A DNA stretch of 64,000 nt from Streptomyces sp. WM4235 (GTDB lineage: Bacteria > Actinomycetota > Actinomycetes > Streptomycetales > Streptomycetaceae). Position 1 is the first letter of the stretch. Every line of letters starts with the position of its first letter. Location: the NCBI RefSeq assembly GCF_001279725.1, contig NZ_LGDE01000458.1, positions 62,001-126,000 of the forward strand. Direction: 5' to 3'. Positions 38,415-47,598 of the stretch are shown in pieces. The notes under the pieces were generated by a model. That model did not search any database. It was not told the DNA's origin and was given only the letters and a program-made list of their open reading frames with translations. Made by a program: the position numbers and the translations under genes.

Positions 38415-39688
38415 TTGGCGATCGGCTCCAGGACCTCGCGACCACCCAGGTACGGACGGAGCACCGGGGGGACCCGCACGGAACCATCGGCCTGCTGGTG
38501 GTTCTCCAGGATGGCGACGATCGTGCGCGGGACGGCGCACAGGGTGCCGTTCAGCGTGGAGAGCGGCTGGGTCTTCTTGCCGTCGCGGTAGCGGATCGAC
38601 AGGCGACGCGCCTGGAAGCCGTCACAGTTCGAGGCGGAGGTCAGCTCGCGGTACTTGCCCTGGGTCGGGATCCAGGCCTCGCAGTCGAACTTGCGCGAGG
38701 CGGAGGAGCCCAGGTCGCCGGTGGCGACGTCGATCACCTGGAAGGGCAGCTCCAGGCTGGTCAGCCACTGCTTCTCCCACTCCAGGAGCCGCTGGTGCTC
38801 GGCCTCGGCCTCCTCCGGCGCGACGTACGAGAACATCTCGACCTTGTCGAACTGGTGTACGCGGAAGATGCCGCGGGTGTCCTTGCCGTACGTGCCGGCC
38901 TCGCGGCGGAAGCACGGCGAGAAGCCGGCGTACCGCAGGGGCAGCTTGTCGGCCTCGATGATCTCGTCCATGTGGTACGCGGCGAGCGGTACTTCGGAGG
39001 TGCCGACGAGGTAGTAGTCGTCCTTCTCCAGGTGGTACACGTTCTCCGCGGCCTGGCCGAGGAATCCCGTGCCCTCCATGGCGCGCGGACGCACCAGCGC
39101 GGGGGTCAGCATCGGGATGAAGCCGGCCTCGGTGGCCTGCGCGATCGACGCGTTGACCAGGGCCAGCTCCAGGAGGGCGCCGACGCCGGTGAGGTAGTAG
39201 AAGCGCGAACCCGACACCTTGGCGCCACGTTCGACGTCGATGGCACCCAGCGACTCGCCGAGCTCCAGGTGGTCCTTGGCCTCGAAGCCCTCGGCGGCGA
39301 AGTCGCGGATCACGCCGTGCGTCTCGAGGACGATGAAGTCCTCCTCGCCGCCGACGGGGACGTCGGTGTGGACGATGTTCCCGAGCTGGAGGAGGAGGCG
39401 CTTGGCAGCCTCGTCCGCCTCGTTCTGCTCGGCCTCGGCCGCCTTGACGTCCTGCTTGAGTTGTTCGGCCTTGGTGAGGAGCTCCGCCCGCTCCTCCGGA
39501 GAGGCCTTGGGAATGAGCTTGCCGAGCGACTTCTGTTCGTTGCGCAATTCGTCGAAGCGCATGCCGGAGGACCTGCGGCGCTCGTCGGCGGAGAGCAGTG
39601 CGTCGACGAGGCCGACGTCCTCTCCACGAGCGCGCTGCGAGGCGCGGACACGGTCAGGGTCTTCACGGAGCAGCCGGAGGTCAATCAC
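38411..39688 (-). CDS. serS: Seryl-tRNA synthetase
   Basis: A 425-residue class II synthetase. It has the N-terminal coiled-coil arm ([20 protein letters not shown]), then motif 2 ([20 protein letters not shown]) and motif 3 near the end ([10 protein letters not shown]). It charges tRNA-Ser with serine. The first gene of a serS-HAD pair, preceded by a 525-base gap with DnaA boxes that may carry its promoter. Confidence 0.98.
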   Translation of the reverse strand: MIDLRLLREDPDRVRASQRARGEDVGLVDALLSADERRRSSGMRFDELRNEQKSLGKLIPKASPEERAELLTKAEQLKQDVKAAEAEQNEADEAAKRLLLQLGNIVHTDVPVGGEEDFIVLETHGVIRDFAAEGFEAKDHLELGESLGAIDVERGAKVSGSRFYYLTGVGALLELALVNASIAQATEAGFIPMLTPALVRPRAMEGTGFLGQAAENVYHLEKDDYYLVGTSEVPLAAYHMDEIIEADKLPLRYAGFSPCFRREAGTYGKDTRGIFRVHQFDKVEMFSYVAPEEAEAEHQRLLEWEKQWLTSLELPFQVIDVATGDLGSSASRKFDCEAWIPTQGKYRELTSASNCDGFQARRLSIRYRDGKKTQPLSTLNGTLCAVPRTIVAILENHQQADGSVRVPPVLRPYLGGREVLEPIAK

Positions 39689-40213
39689 CCCTCCAGGCTA
39701 CCGGGCTGGGGTTCCCGGCATCACACCGATATCACGCTGCGTGTCGCTATGTCCCAATTGCCGCGAATGTAGAACTGTGGGTCGCCGGCCTGATGCGATC
39801 GTTCTCGGGAGGTTGATAAAAGCGGCCGATTCCCTGAAAAGGGGCAAACGTCGGTCCGTGGGCGCCTTCTGGAACGTCCTGCGGGAAGTTCTTTGTCCAC
39901 AGGAATTCCTGCCGGAACCGTCTTATCCACAGGCTGTGCGCCGCATCTGTGGAAACGCGAACAGTTCATTGGCGACCGTCAGTCGAGCGGGGCGAATCAG
40001 GGTTCAAACCACCCTCACACACTCATTCGGGTGGGAATGACTCGCCCCAACGAGTTGATCTGCGATGCGCGGGTGACGCCGTTCACCTTCCGCTCTCCAG
40101 CACGAAACCCAGGCCACCCGACCGATTTGTCGACCTTGTCATGCTGCTCTGTCGACTTGTCCCCAGGTCACCATCTCGTCCTGTGGATAACTCTGTGGAC
40201 AGTGGACGAAGCC
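39689..40213. other. Long gene-free gap upstream of serS
   Basis: This 525-base gap separates the serS start and the pheA stop (both minus strand). It carries DnaA boxes but no credible gene. AT-richer stretches such as GATTGATAAAAG near 39814 may hold the serS promoter; the promoter is not identified. Confidence 0.6.
39893..40202. other. DnaA-box cluster C
   Basis: Perfect or near boxes: TTGTCCACA (39893-39901), TTATCCACA (39923-39931), TGTGGAAAC (39948-39956, reverse, near match), TGTGGATAA (40182-40190, reverse, perfect) and TGTGGACAG (40194-40202, reverse, near match). It is the densest such group in the window, in two sub-clusters about 230 bases apart. Confidence 0.7.
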
Positions 40214-41149
40214 CTACGCCCGGCCGTCGAGGCAGCGCGTCAGCCAGTCGGAGGCCGCCGTGAAGTCACCGTCGGAGGTACCGGGGCGCGAGGCGCGTAC
40301 GTCACCCAGAGCGACACCCGCCCGCGGATACGAACCGAGGAACCGAACCTGCGGACACGTCCGCTTCAGCCCCATCAGCGCCTCGCTCACCCGACGGTCG
40401 GAGATGTGGCCCTCGGCGTCGACGGCGAAGCAGTAGTTGCCGATGCCCGCACCCGTCGGCCGGGATTGGATCAACATCAGGTTGACGCCGCGCACGGCGA
40501 ACTCCTGGAGCAGTTCCAACAGCGCACCGGGGTGGTCGTCGCCGAGCCACAGCACCACGGAGGTCTTGTCGGCTCCGGTCGGCGCGGCCGGCCGCGCGGG
40601 CCGACCGACGAGCACGAACCGGGTCTCGGCGTTCTCCGCGTCGTGGATCTCGGTGACCAGAGCCTTCAGCCCGTACGTGGCGGCGGCGAACTCGCCCGCG
40701 AAGGCGGCGTCGAACCGACCCTCCTGCACCAGCCGGGCGCCGTCGGCGTTGGACGCGGCCGACTCCCACACCGCGTCGGGCAGGTTCGCCCGCAGCCAAT
40801 TGCGGACCTGCGGCTGGGCCACCGGGTGCCCGGTGACCGTCTTGACGTCCGACAGCTTGGTACCGGGCCGTACGAGGAGCGCGAACGCGATGGGCAGCAG
40901 CACCTCGCGGTAGATCATCAGCGGCTCGCCCGACGCCAGCTCGTCGAGGGTGGCGGTGACCCCGCCCTCCACCGAGTTCTCGATCGGAACCAGCGCGGCG
41001 GCGGCTTCACCGTTGCGGACGGCGTCGAGAGCGGCCGGCACGGACACCATCGGGACGAGCTCCCGGGTGGCGGCTTCCGGCAGGGTGCGAAGGGCTGCTT
41101 CGGTGAAAGTGCCCTCGGGACCGAGATAGGTGAAACGAGTGGCCGACAT
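40214..41149 (-). CDS. pheA: Prephenate dehydratase
   Basis: A 311-residue stand-alone enzyme that makes phenylpyruvate from prephenate. Visible are the N-terminal FLGPEGTFTEAALRTL, the catalytic TRF in ENAETRFVLVG (about 180), and a C-terminal ACT domain (DHPGALLELLQEFAVRGVNL) for phenylalanine feedback. Length and layout are normal. Confidence 0.97.
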   Translation of the reverse strand: MSATRFTYLGPEGTFTEAALRTLPEAATRELVPMVSVPAALDAVRNGEAAAALVPIENSVEGGVTATLDELASGEPLMIYREVLLPIAFALLVRPGTKLSDVKTVTGHPVAQPQVRNWLRANLPDAVWESAASNADGARLVQEGRFDAAFAGEFAAATYGLKALVTEIHDAENAETRFVLVGRPARPAAPTGADKTSVVLWLGDDHPGALLELLQEFAVRGVNLMLIQSRPTGAGIGNYCFAVDAEGHISDRRVSEALMGLKRTCPQVRFLGSYPRAGVALGDVRASRPGTSDGDFTAASDWLTRCLDGRA

Positions 41150-41191
41150 GTGATCAGCCTAATGCCGGAGGCCATGACGCCGACGGGCTGT

Positions 41192-42478
41192 TCACCCTTC
41201 GAGCAGCCGCTGTCCGACGTACTCTCCGGCACGTGGCCCGGGCGGGACCGCGTACAGCCCACTGGACTCGTGCCGGATGAACTCGGACAGGGCGTCACCG
41301 CGGTCGAGCTTGCGCTGGACGGGTACGAAACCGCGCAGCGGATCGGCCTGCCAGCAGATGAAGAGGAGCCCGGCGTCGGGGGTGCCGTCGGCGGCGATCC
41401 CGTCGTGGAAGGAGAACGGACGACGCAGCATGGCCGCGCCCCCGTTCTGCTCGGGAGCCGAGATCCGTGCGTGGGCATTGGACGGGATCACCGGCTTGCC
41501 GTCACCGCCGAACTTGTTCAGGTCCATCTCGGTGGTCTCGCCGCCGCCGGTGAGGGGCGCCCCGTTGGCCTTCGTACGACCGATGACCTGCTCCTGCTTG
41601 GCCGTGGGCTGCTTGTCCCAGTCGTCGAGGAGCATGCGGATCCGGCGGACGACGGCGTACGAGCCCCCGGCCATCCAGGAGTGCTCCGCAGGGCCGGGTC
41701 CGCCGGCGGGCACGAAGATCCGCTTGTCGAAGTCGGGCTCCGAGGGCTTCGGGTTGCCGGTGCCGTCGACCTGGCCCATCAGATTGCGGGCGGTCATCGG
41801 GGAGACCGTCGCGCCGGGAGACCGGTTGAAGCCGTTCATCTGCCAACGCACCCGGGCGGCCTCACCCGCGTCCTTGTGCAGGGCGCGCAGCGCGTGGAAG
41901 GCCACGAGCCCGTCGTTCGCGCCGATCTGGACCCACAGGTCGCCGTTGCTCCGCTGGGGGTCGAGCCGGTCCGCGGAGAAGTTCGGCAGCGGGTCCAGGG
42001 CCGTGGGGCGGCGGGCGGCCAGGCCGGTGCGTTCGAAGAAGGAGTGGCCGAAGCCGAAGGTGACCGTGAGGGACGAGGGCCCCGCGTCGAGGGCGATCCC
42101 GCTGTCGGCGTTCGGCGCGGTCTCTCCCGCCATCAGCCGCCGGGCCGTTTCGGACCAGCGGCGCATCAGTGCGGCCGCCTCCGTGCGCCCGGCGCCGGGG
42201 GCCAGGTCGAAGGCCAGTACGTGGCCCTTGGCCTGGAGCGGCGTGACGATGCCGGCCTGGTGGTCCCCCTGGAAGGCGACCTCCGTGGCGCCGAGGGAGG
42301 TGAGGGCCCCGGCGGCGCCGGGAGCGCCGCCGGCAGGGGAGTCGGACAGTGCCGAGTGCGTGAGGGCGCCACCGACGCCGCCGAGCGCGAGCCCGGCGGC
42401 GCCCGCGGCGCCGACCGTGCCCAGCAGTCGGCGCCGGGAGATCTCGATGTCGGGGTGGTTGTCGCTGCTCTCGGTCAC
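41192..42478 (-). CDS. dtpA: Tat-exported dye-decolorizing (DyP) heme peroxidase
   Basis: A 428-residue protein with a twin-arginine signal (ISRRRLLGTVGAAGAAGLAL), the DyP motif GQVDG in MGQVDGTGNPKP, and typical GGSYAVVRRIRML and FSFHDGIAADG segments. GTG 42478 lies 5 bases after the CopC-CopD stop. It corresponds to S. lividans DtpA, a heme peroxidase in the copper/GlxA pathway; the gene symbol is by context. Heme and H2O2 use are family knowledge. Confidence 0.92.
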   Translation of the reverse strand: MTESSDNHPDIEISRRRLLGTVGAAGAAGLALGGVGGALTHSALSDSPAGGAPGAAGALTSLGATEVAFQGDHQAGIVTPLQAKGHVLAFDLAPGAGRTEAAALMRRWSETARRLMAGETAPNADSGIALDAGPSSLTVTFGFGHSFFERTGLAARRPTALDPLPNFSADRLDPQRSNGDLWVQIGANDGLVAFHALRALHKDAGEAARVRWQMNGFNRSPGATVSPMTARNLMGQVDGTGNPKPSEPDFDKRIFVPAGGPGPAEHSWMAGGSYAVVRRIRMLLDDWDKQPTAKQEQVIGRTKANGAPLTGGGETTEMDLNKFGGDGKPVIPSNAHARISAPEQNGGAAMLRRPFSFHDGIAADGTPDAGLLFICWQADPLRGFVPVQRKLDRGDALSEFIRHESSGLYAVPPGPRAGEYVGQRLLEG

Positions 42479-42483
42479 GCTGG

Positions 42484-44514
42484 TCAGCCGATCTTCACGT
42501 TCTTCTGGACGGTCGTCTGGTCGATGTCGGAGGTACGGACGGTCACGTCGATGCGCCACTCGCCCGCGAGGGGCAGCTGGACTCCGGACGACGACCAGTG
42601 TCCGGGAGCGGCCCGGTCCGGGGCGAGCGGCAGCGGGCCGATGTCCTTGGCCGGGAGGGTGAAGGCGACCTTGATCTCGGGGAGGTCAAGGGGCTGCCCG
42701 TCCGGGCTCTCGGCCCAGAGGTGGAGGGTGTTGGCACCCACCCGGCCGGGGTCCAGCTCCAGCCGCACGGTGCCCTTGCCGTTCTGGCCGCCGGTGTCGA
42801 AGGGCAGAGTGATCTTCACGGCCCGATTGGGGACGGCGGTCGACGCGCCGTTGCGGCCGGTCTCCTGCTGCACGGCGCGGCCCGGTTCGGTGTTCGTCAG
42901 GACGGTGGTGACGGCCAGCAGGGCCACGGCCACACACGCCTCGGCGAGAACGGTGCGGCGCAATCCGGCGCGGCCCGGGTCGGAGTCCCGGACCTGCTTC
43001 TCGCGCGCGTTCTCGCGGGCGGCGCGCTGCCGGGCGAGCTGGGCGGCGCGCTTGGGGTCGGAGGGAACGGTTTCACGCGATGCCGCAGGGACCGTCTCTC
43101 GCGCTGTTTCACGTGAAACATCGGCCGATGTTTCACGTGAAACAGCGACCTTTTCCCCGGCCGCCCTGTTCGACACTCGACTTTCGGCGAGCCGGGCGGT
43201 CCAGCCCCGCGAGACGTAGGCGATGCCGACGAGGACGGTCACGAGGCCGACCTTGATCAGCAGTAGCCGTCCGTAGCTTGTGTCGGTCAGGGCGGACCAG
43301 CTTCCGAGCTGGCGCCAGGACTGGTAGACGCCGGTGATCGTGACCACCAGGACGCTGATGAAGGCGACCTTGGAGAAGCGTCGGACGGCCTCCCGCTCGA
43401 TGTCGGGGACCTTGTGGAGGGCGACCAGCAGGGCGGTGAGTCCACCGAGCCAGGTGGCGACGGCGAGGAGGTGCAGGATGTCCGCCGGCATCGCGATGCC
43501 CGGCTGGATGCCCGTGGAGGCGTGCTCGGCCAGCGCCCAGGTCGCGGCGATACCGGCGGCCAGGACGGAACCGCCGATGCCGAGTCCGAAGGCGAGATCG
43601 GCGGTGTCCTTGCGGTCCTGTGCCCCGGCGTCTTCCGCCTCGGCCTCTTCCCCGGACGGGGCCGGGGTGTTCGCCGTCCCGGCTGCCTGTTGCCGGCGCG
43701 CGTAGGCACCGAACAGCACGGCGATGAAGAGCGCGGCCGCGCCGAGGAGAAGCAGCCTGGAAACGAGGGAGGCGCCGGTCTTGGTCTCCAGCACGGCCTT
43801 GAGGCCGTCGAGGTCGAAGACGTCGGCGAACCTGCCCGAGCCGGTGTACGGGTTGCGCAGCGCGAGCATCGCCAGCGTGGCGGCGGTCAACGTGACCCAG
43901 CCGCGCAGCACGAGCTTCTGCAGGGGACGTTCGACCGACCCCCGCCGCCAGCACAGCAGGATGAACGCGGCGCCGCCGACGAGCACGATGAAGCCCGCGT
44001 AGGCGGCGTACCGGGCCAGCCCGTAGGCGACGCCCACGGGGCCGCCGCCGGCCTGCTGGGCGGGAAGGGCGACCTGGGTGGCCGACGGGGCGCCGATGGA
44101 GAAGGTGAAGGCACCCGAGATGGGGTGGCTGTCCGCCGAGACGGCCTGCCAGGCCACGGTGTACGTGCCGTTGGGCAGGCCGGAGTGCAGGGCGGTGCCG
44201 TAGCGGATGGTGGATCCACTGCACATGTCGCGCAGTTCACCGGTGTCCACGCGCTTGCCCTGCGGGTCCATCACGCGGATGGAGTCGTCGCCCATGGCGA
44301 CCTGCTCCGAGAAGGAGAGGGTGACCTGGGCGGGCGCCGTGGCGACCACCGCCCCGTCCTTGGGGTCGCTCGCGGTGAGTGCGGCGTGCGCCGTGGCCGG
44401 AGAGGCCGCGGCGAACAGGGTTGCCAGCAGGGCTGCGAGGACCAGCGCGCATCGCGGCAGGAGAGCCGGGATGTGCGCGCGGACCGGGGCGGGGGCGGGG
44501 GCGGTGGCCGTCAT
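42484..44514 (-). CDS. CopC-CopD fusion protein, copper import/handling
   Basis: A 676-residue protein. After a signal peptide the CopC domain starts at AHAALTASDPKDGAVVAT, where the mature N-terminal His is a known Cu(II) ligand, with another His in SADSHPISGAF. About eight CopD-type TM helices follow, then a cytoplasmic linker (VSRETSADVSRETARETVP, with RE-rich repeats), a further TM helix and a C-terminal beta-rich extracytoplasmic domain. The linker contains two parS sites. It lies between the ECuC gene and the DyP gene. Confidence 0.9.
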   Translation of the reverse strand: MTATAPAPAPVRAHIPALLPRCALVLAALLATLFAAASPATAHAALTASDPKDGAVVATAPAQVTLSFSEQVAMGDDSIRVMDPQGKRVDTGELRDMCSGSTIRYGTALHSGLPNGTYTVAWQAVSADSHPISGAFTFSIGAPSATQVALPAQQAGGGPVGVAYGLARYAAYAGFIVLVGGAAFILLCWRRGSVERPLQKLVLRGWVTLTAATLAMLALRNPYTGSGRFADVFDLDGLKAVLETKTGASLVSRLLLLGAAALFIAVLFGAYARRQQAAGTANTPAPSGEEAEAEDAGAQDRKDTADLAFGLGIGGSVLAAGIAATWALAEHASTGIQPGIAMPADILHLLAVATWLGGLTALLVALHKVPDIEREAVRRFSKVAFISVLVVTITGVYQSWRQLGSWSALTDTSYGRLLLIKVGLVTVLVGIAYVSRGWTARLAESRVSNRAAGEKVAVSRETSADVSRETARETVPAASRETVPSDPKRAAQLARQRAARENAREKQVRDSDPGRAGLRRTVLAEACVAVALLAVTTVLTNTEPGRAVQQETGRNGASTAVPNRAVKITLPFDTGGQNGKGTVRLELDPGRVGANTLHLWAESPDGQPLDLPEIKVAFTLPAKDIGPLPLAPDRAAPGHWSSSGVQLPLAGEWRIDVTVRTSDIDQTTVQKNVKIG
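43106..43119. other. parS: parS 7, inside the CopC-CopD gene
   Basis: Perfect GTTTCACGTGAAAC, read as VSRET in the linker after the CopD helices. Confidence 0.95.
43130..43143. other. parS: parS 8, inside the CopC-CopD gene
   Basis: Perfect GTTTCACGTGAAAC, 24 bases from parS 7, read as VSRET. A degenerate version with three mismatches lies at 43070-43083 and reads ASRET. Confidence 0.95.
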
Positions 44515-44536
44515 GGCGTGTCGGTTCCTCGGTCCG

Positions 44537-45022
44537 TCAGTGGGCGTTGGAGTTCTGCGCGTTGTACGTGCGTTCCTTCACGTCCAGCTCGACCTTGACG
44601 GGGTCGGCCTTCTCGAAGCGCAGCTCGACGGTGACCTTGTCGCCGACCTTCGGCTTGTTCTTGAGACCCATGAACATGACGTGGTTGCCGCCGCGCTCCA
44701 GGTTCAGTTCGCCGTTCGCGGGCACGTCCATGGACGCGACCTGCTGCATCTTCTGGTTCTTGGTCTCGTGGATCTGGAGATCGTCCGAGAGCGGGCTGGT
44801 GACTCCGGTGAGCTTGTCCGCGGTCTTCGAGTCGTTCTTGATGACCATGAACGCGCCGGCCATCGCGTCGTTGACCGGCTCGGGCATGAAGGCCCCGCTG
44901 ACGGTCATCGTCGGCTTGCCACCGTCGGCCTTGGTGTCGGAGTCCGAGGAACAGCCCGATATGGCGAGCGCTGCCGTCAGGGAGAGCGCGGCGGCGAGGG
45001 TACGGGTGGTGCGGGCGTTCAC
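44537..45022 (-). CDS. ecuC: PCuAC-type periplasmic copper chaperone (ECuC)
   Basis: A 161-residue lipoprotein: lipobox LAISGCSS near residue 24, then the copper site H-X-M type pattern (QIHETKNQKM, then GGNHVMFMGL). It binds Cu(I) outside the membrane and hands it to Sco or the oxidase. GTG 45022 overlaps the Sco stop (GTGA), so the two are co-translated. It matches S. lividans ECuC by order. Confidence 0.93.
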   Translation of the reverse strand: MNARTTRTLAAALSLTAALAISGCSSDSDTKADGGKPTMTVSGAFMPEPVNDAMAGAFMVIKNDSKTADKLTGVTSPLSDDLQIHETKNQKMQQVASMDVPANGELNLERGGNHVMFMGLKNKPKVGDKVTVELRFEKADPVKVELDVKERTYNAQNSNAH

Positions 45023-45672
45023 GGGGTGTCTCCCTTGGCGAGCTTCGGCAGGTCCTTGGCGTAGTCATCGACGGTGGTGCCCTCGCCGTAGAGGACGTAG
45101 CCCTCGTCGGTCTTGGGCGAGAACGCGATGACCTGGGCGCCGTGCATGGAGACGACCGTGCCGTCGGCCCCCTTCTTGGGGGCCTCGATACCGATGCCGA
45201 GGCTTCGTGCGCCGGCCTGGATGGTGGCGAAGTCCCCGGTCAGTCCGATGAAGGACGGGTCCAGTGCCTTGAGCCACGCGCCGAGGGAGTCGGGGGTGTC
45301 CCGTTCGGGGTCGGTGGTGACGAAGACGACCTGGAGCTTGTCCTGTTCCGCCTTGGTGAGCGCCTTGCGGGCGACGGCGATGTTGCTCATCGTCAGCGGG
45401 CACACGTCGGGGCAGTGGGTGTAGCCGAAGTAGATGAGCGTCGGGCGGCCCTTGGTCTGCTCTCGCAGGTTCCACGGCTTGCCGGTGGTGTCCGTGAGGA
45501 CCAGGTCCGGCTTGTCGAAGGGGCGGTCGAGGACCGTCGCGGCCCCGGCCTTGGCCTGGCCGCTGATCTGCTTGACCGAGTCGCCGGTCTTGGCGGTTTC
45601 ACCGCCGCAGGCGGTGAGGGTGAGGGTGGCCGCCGCGAGGAGCGCGGCGACCGTCACACGTGTGGTGCGCAT
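45019..45672 (-). CDS. sco: SCO1/SenC-family copper chaperone
   Basis: A 217-residue lipoprotein (TLTACGGE lipobox) with a thioredoxin fold. The Cu-binding cysteines are in GYTHCPDVCPLTM, and the third ligand His lies in VSMHGAQVIAFSP. It is known to metallate extracytoplasmic copper proteins. It precedes ecuC in the operon and is the S. lividans Sco equivalent. Confidence 0.95.
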   Translation of the reverse strand: MRTTRVTVAALLAAATLTLTACGGETAKTGDSVKQISGQAKAGAATVLDRPFDKPDLVLTDTTGKPWNLREQTKGRPTLIYFGYTHCPDVCPLTMSNIAVARKALTKAEQDKLQVVFVTTDPERDTPDSLGAWLKALDPSFIGLTGDFATIQAGARSLGIGIEAPKKGADGTVVSMHGAQVIAFSPKTDEGYVLYGEGTTVDDYAKDLPKLAKGDTP

Positions 45673-45741
45673 GAAAGAGGTGTCCCTGGGATCGGGGATG
45701 GTGCGGATGGTCTGAATGACAGGGCCTGGGGGCCCGTCGGG

Positions 45742-46455
45742 TCAGGAGGCGCGACGACGCGAGGCGATTCCGAAGGCGACGCCGCCGAGCCCGATCACGA
45801 TGCCCGCGATGCCGAGGGCGCGCGCGGTCGTGTCCGAGCCGCTCTTGGCGGCCTCGTCGTGGGCCTTGTCGTCGCTCTTGGCCTCGCCGGCCTTGGCGTC
45901 CCCCGCGGCGTGGTGGTCGTCACCGGCCTTGGCGGCGACCAGCTTCAGGACGGGCGCCGGGTTCTGCGGTTCCGCCGCGCCTTCCTTGGCCTCCTCGATC
46001 CAGCGGACGACCTCGTTGTTGTCGTACGTCTGGATCGCCTTGAGGACCATCTGGTCCGCGTTCTCCGGCAGCTTGCCGACGGACACCGGGAACTGCTGGA
46101 ACTTGCCGGCCTCGATCTTGCCGCCGCTCCAGGTCACCTTGGTGACGGCCTCGTTGATCTGCTTGCCGTGCACGGTGAGCGGCTTGTCGAGCTTGGACTT
46201 CTCGACCTTCACGGTCCAGCCGGGGACGTCCTGCGGCATGACGGAGGTCAACGGCTGGTCGATCGGGAAGTTGACCTCCAGCTGGGTCGTCGACGCGTTG
46301 TCACGCTCGTTGGGGACCTTGAAGTTGATGACGGCGTAGCCACCCTTGGTGGCCTCGCCGGGCTGTACGCCGACGTGGGCGAAGGCGGTGCCGGACAGGA
46401 CGAGGACGCTACCGGCGGCGAGGGCGGCGGCGAAGGAGACGCGAGAGGCCTTCAT
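45742..46455 (-). CDS. YcnI-family (DUF1775) copper-associated protein
   Basis: A 237-residue secreted protein: a signal peptide ending near FAHVGVQPGEATKGGYAV, whose mature N-terminal His is the known Cu ligand of YcnI-like proteins, a beta-sandwich DUF1775 domain, a Lys/Asp/Ala-rich linker and a C-terminal TM helix (ALGIAGIVIGLGGVAFGIA). It starts the copper operon just before sco, 69 bases upstream. Confidence 0.92.
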   Translation of the reverse strand: MKASRVSFAAALAAGSVLVLSGTAFAHVGVQPGEATKGGYAVINFKVPNERDNASTTQLEVNFPIDQPLTSVMPQDVPGWTVKVEKSKLDKPLTVHGKQINEAVTKVTWSGGKIEAGKFQQFPVSVGKLPENADQMVLKAIQTYDNNEVVRWIEEAKEGAAEPQNPAPVLKLVAAKAGDDHHAAGDAKAGEAKSDDKAHDEAAKSGSDTTARALGIAGIVIGLGGVAFGIASRRRAS

Positions 46456-46567
46456 GGCAGAAACACTCCACGGGAAACGGTGTGACGGTGGCTCCGCGTA
46501 CGGGCGCGCGCGGAGTTCGCGGCACCGGTGCTCCCGCCGTGTGTTCCGGGGAGGTGGGGATGCCGCG

Positions 46568-47377
46568 TCAGGCTGCGAGGGCGAGGCCGCCGGGCGGGCC
46601 GCGCCTGATCACCGTGTGCTGGAGGGCCTCCCGCCCGTTCGCCGCGACCGGCGCGACCGCGGTCCGACGGGCCCGGGGAGTACGGGAGGACGTCCCGAGG
46701 AGCCCGTGGCCGAGGACGCGTACGAGGGCCAGCGCGGCGCGCAGCGGACGTACGGGGTCGGCTTCGGCGGAGAGCCGCGACAGCTCGACGAGCCGGAACA
46801 GCGCGGCGTCGCCGCGCCCGAGGAGCCAGCCGGCGGCGAGCGCGGCCAGCAGGTGGCCGAGCAGCATGGCGGGGCTGAACAGTCCGGTCGCCGGTACGGC
46901 GGCGGCCTGGGCCGCGTGCGCGTGGGCCATGTGACCCTGCGCGGCGGCCTGCTCGGCCATCGCGGCCGGGTCCAGTCCGGCGCTCACCAGGATCTGCCGG
47001 GCGTCGGCCGGGTTGATCGGAACGGAGTTGCCGCCGCAGACCAGCCGGGCGGCGAGTGCCGCGAGCGAGGAGTCGGACGGGGCGGGCTCCGCTGCCGAGG
47101 CGGCGCTGTGCTGGCCGAGGCCGAAGACCGCGTGGAGTCCCAACTGGCCGACGGTGAGCGCGGCGGCGATGCCGGGCAGCGAGCGCCGGCGGCCGGCGAG
47201 CGGCGCCGCGACCACGAGGACCGCGAGGAAGCCGATGCCGAGTGCCCACCAGGGAACGGTGGCGCAGGACGCCAGGGCGTGCCCGACCGCGGACAGCACG
47301 ACGCAGACCGCGGCGAACACCGCGGCCCGGATCGTCCGGAGGCCTGCTCCGGCCTGCGTCGTGTGGGGGGCAGTCAT
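46568..47377 (-). CDS. Membrane protein at the head of the copper block, unknown function
   Basis: A 269-residue protein with about five hydrophobic helices and a His/Met-bearing stretch (QGHMAHAHAAQAAAV) that may bind metal. I do not recognise a named family. It lies 112 bases upstream of the YcnI-like gene on the same strand, suggesting a joint role in metal handling, by inference. The C-terminal 60 residues are basic and cytoplasmic. Confidence 0.65.
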   Translation of the reverse strand: MTAPHTTQAGAGLRTIRAAVFAAVCVVLSAVGHALASCATVPWWALGIGFLAVLVVAAPLAGRRRSLPGIAAALTVGQLGLHAVFGLGQHSAASAAEPAPSDSSLAALAARLVCGGNSVPINPADARQILVSAGLDPAAMAEQAAAQGHMAHAHAAQAAAVPATGLFSPAMLLGHLLAALAAGWLLGRGDAALFRLVELSRLSAEADPVRPLRAALALVRVLGHGLLGTSSRTPRARRTAVAPVAANGREALQHTVIRRGPPGGLALAA

Positions 47378-47598
47378 GGCCGGGTCATCATCGCACTGCC
47401 CCCCGGCGGCTCATACGGCAGGTCCGGAAGGTCCCATGCGTCCCCCCGAGGGAGCGGTGTGCGGGTCTCGGAGGGCGCGTGGCGGTGGTGGGTGTCGCCG
47501 GCCGTACACCGCCGCTCGGGAGTGCCACATCGGCCGAATGAGCGCTCTGTCCGCTCTCGGGGGCTTACGGCCGACCTCGGGCGGCAATAGGTAACCGT

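Noticed and set aside
39689..40213. Replication origin at the DnaA-box cluster
   Set aside because: Streptomyces oriC lies between dnaA and dnaN with about 20 boxes; here there are five, and neither gene is present.
39893..43219. An 1108-codon plus-strand frame over pheA and the DyP gene
   Set aside because: It is antisense to two recognised genes and contains no domain.
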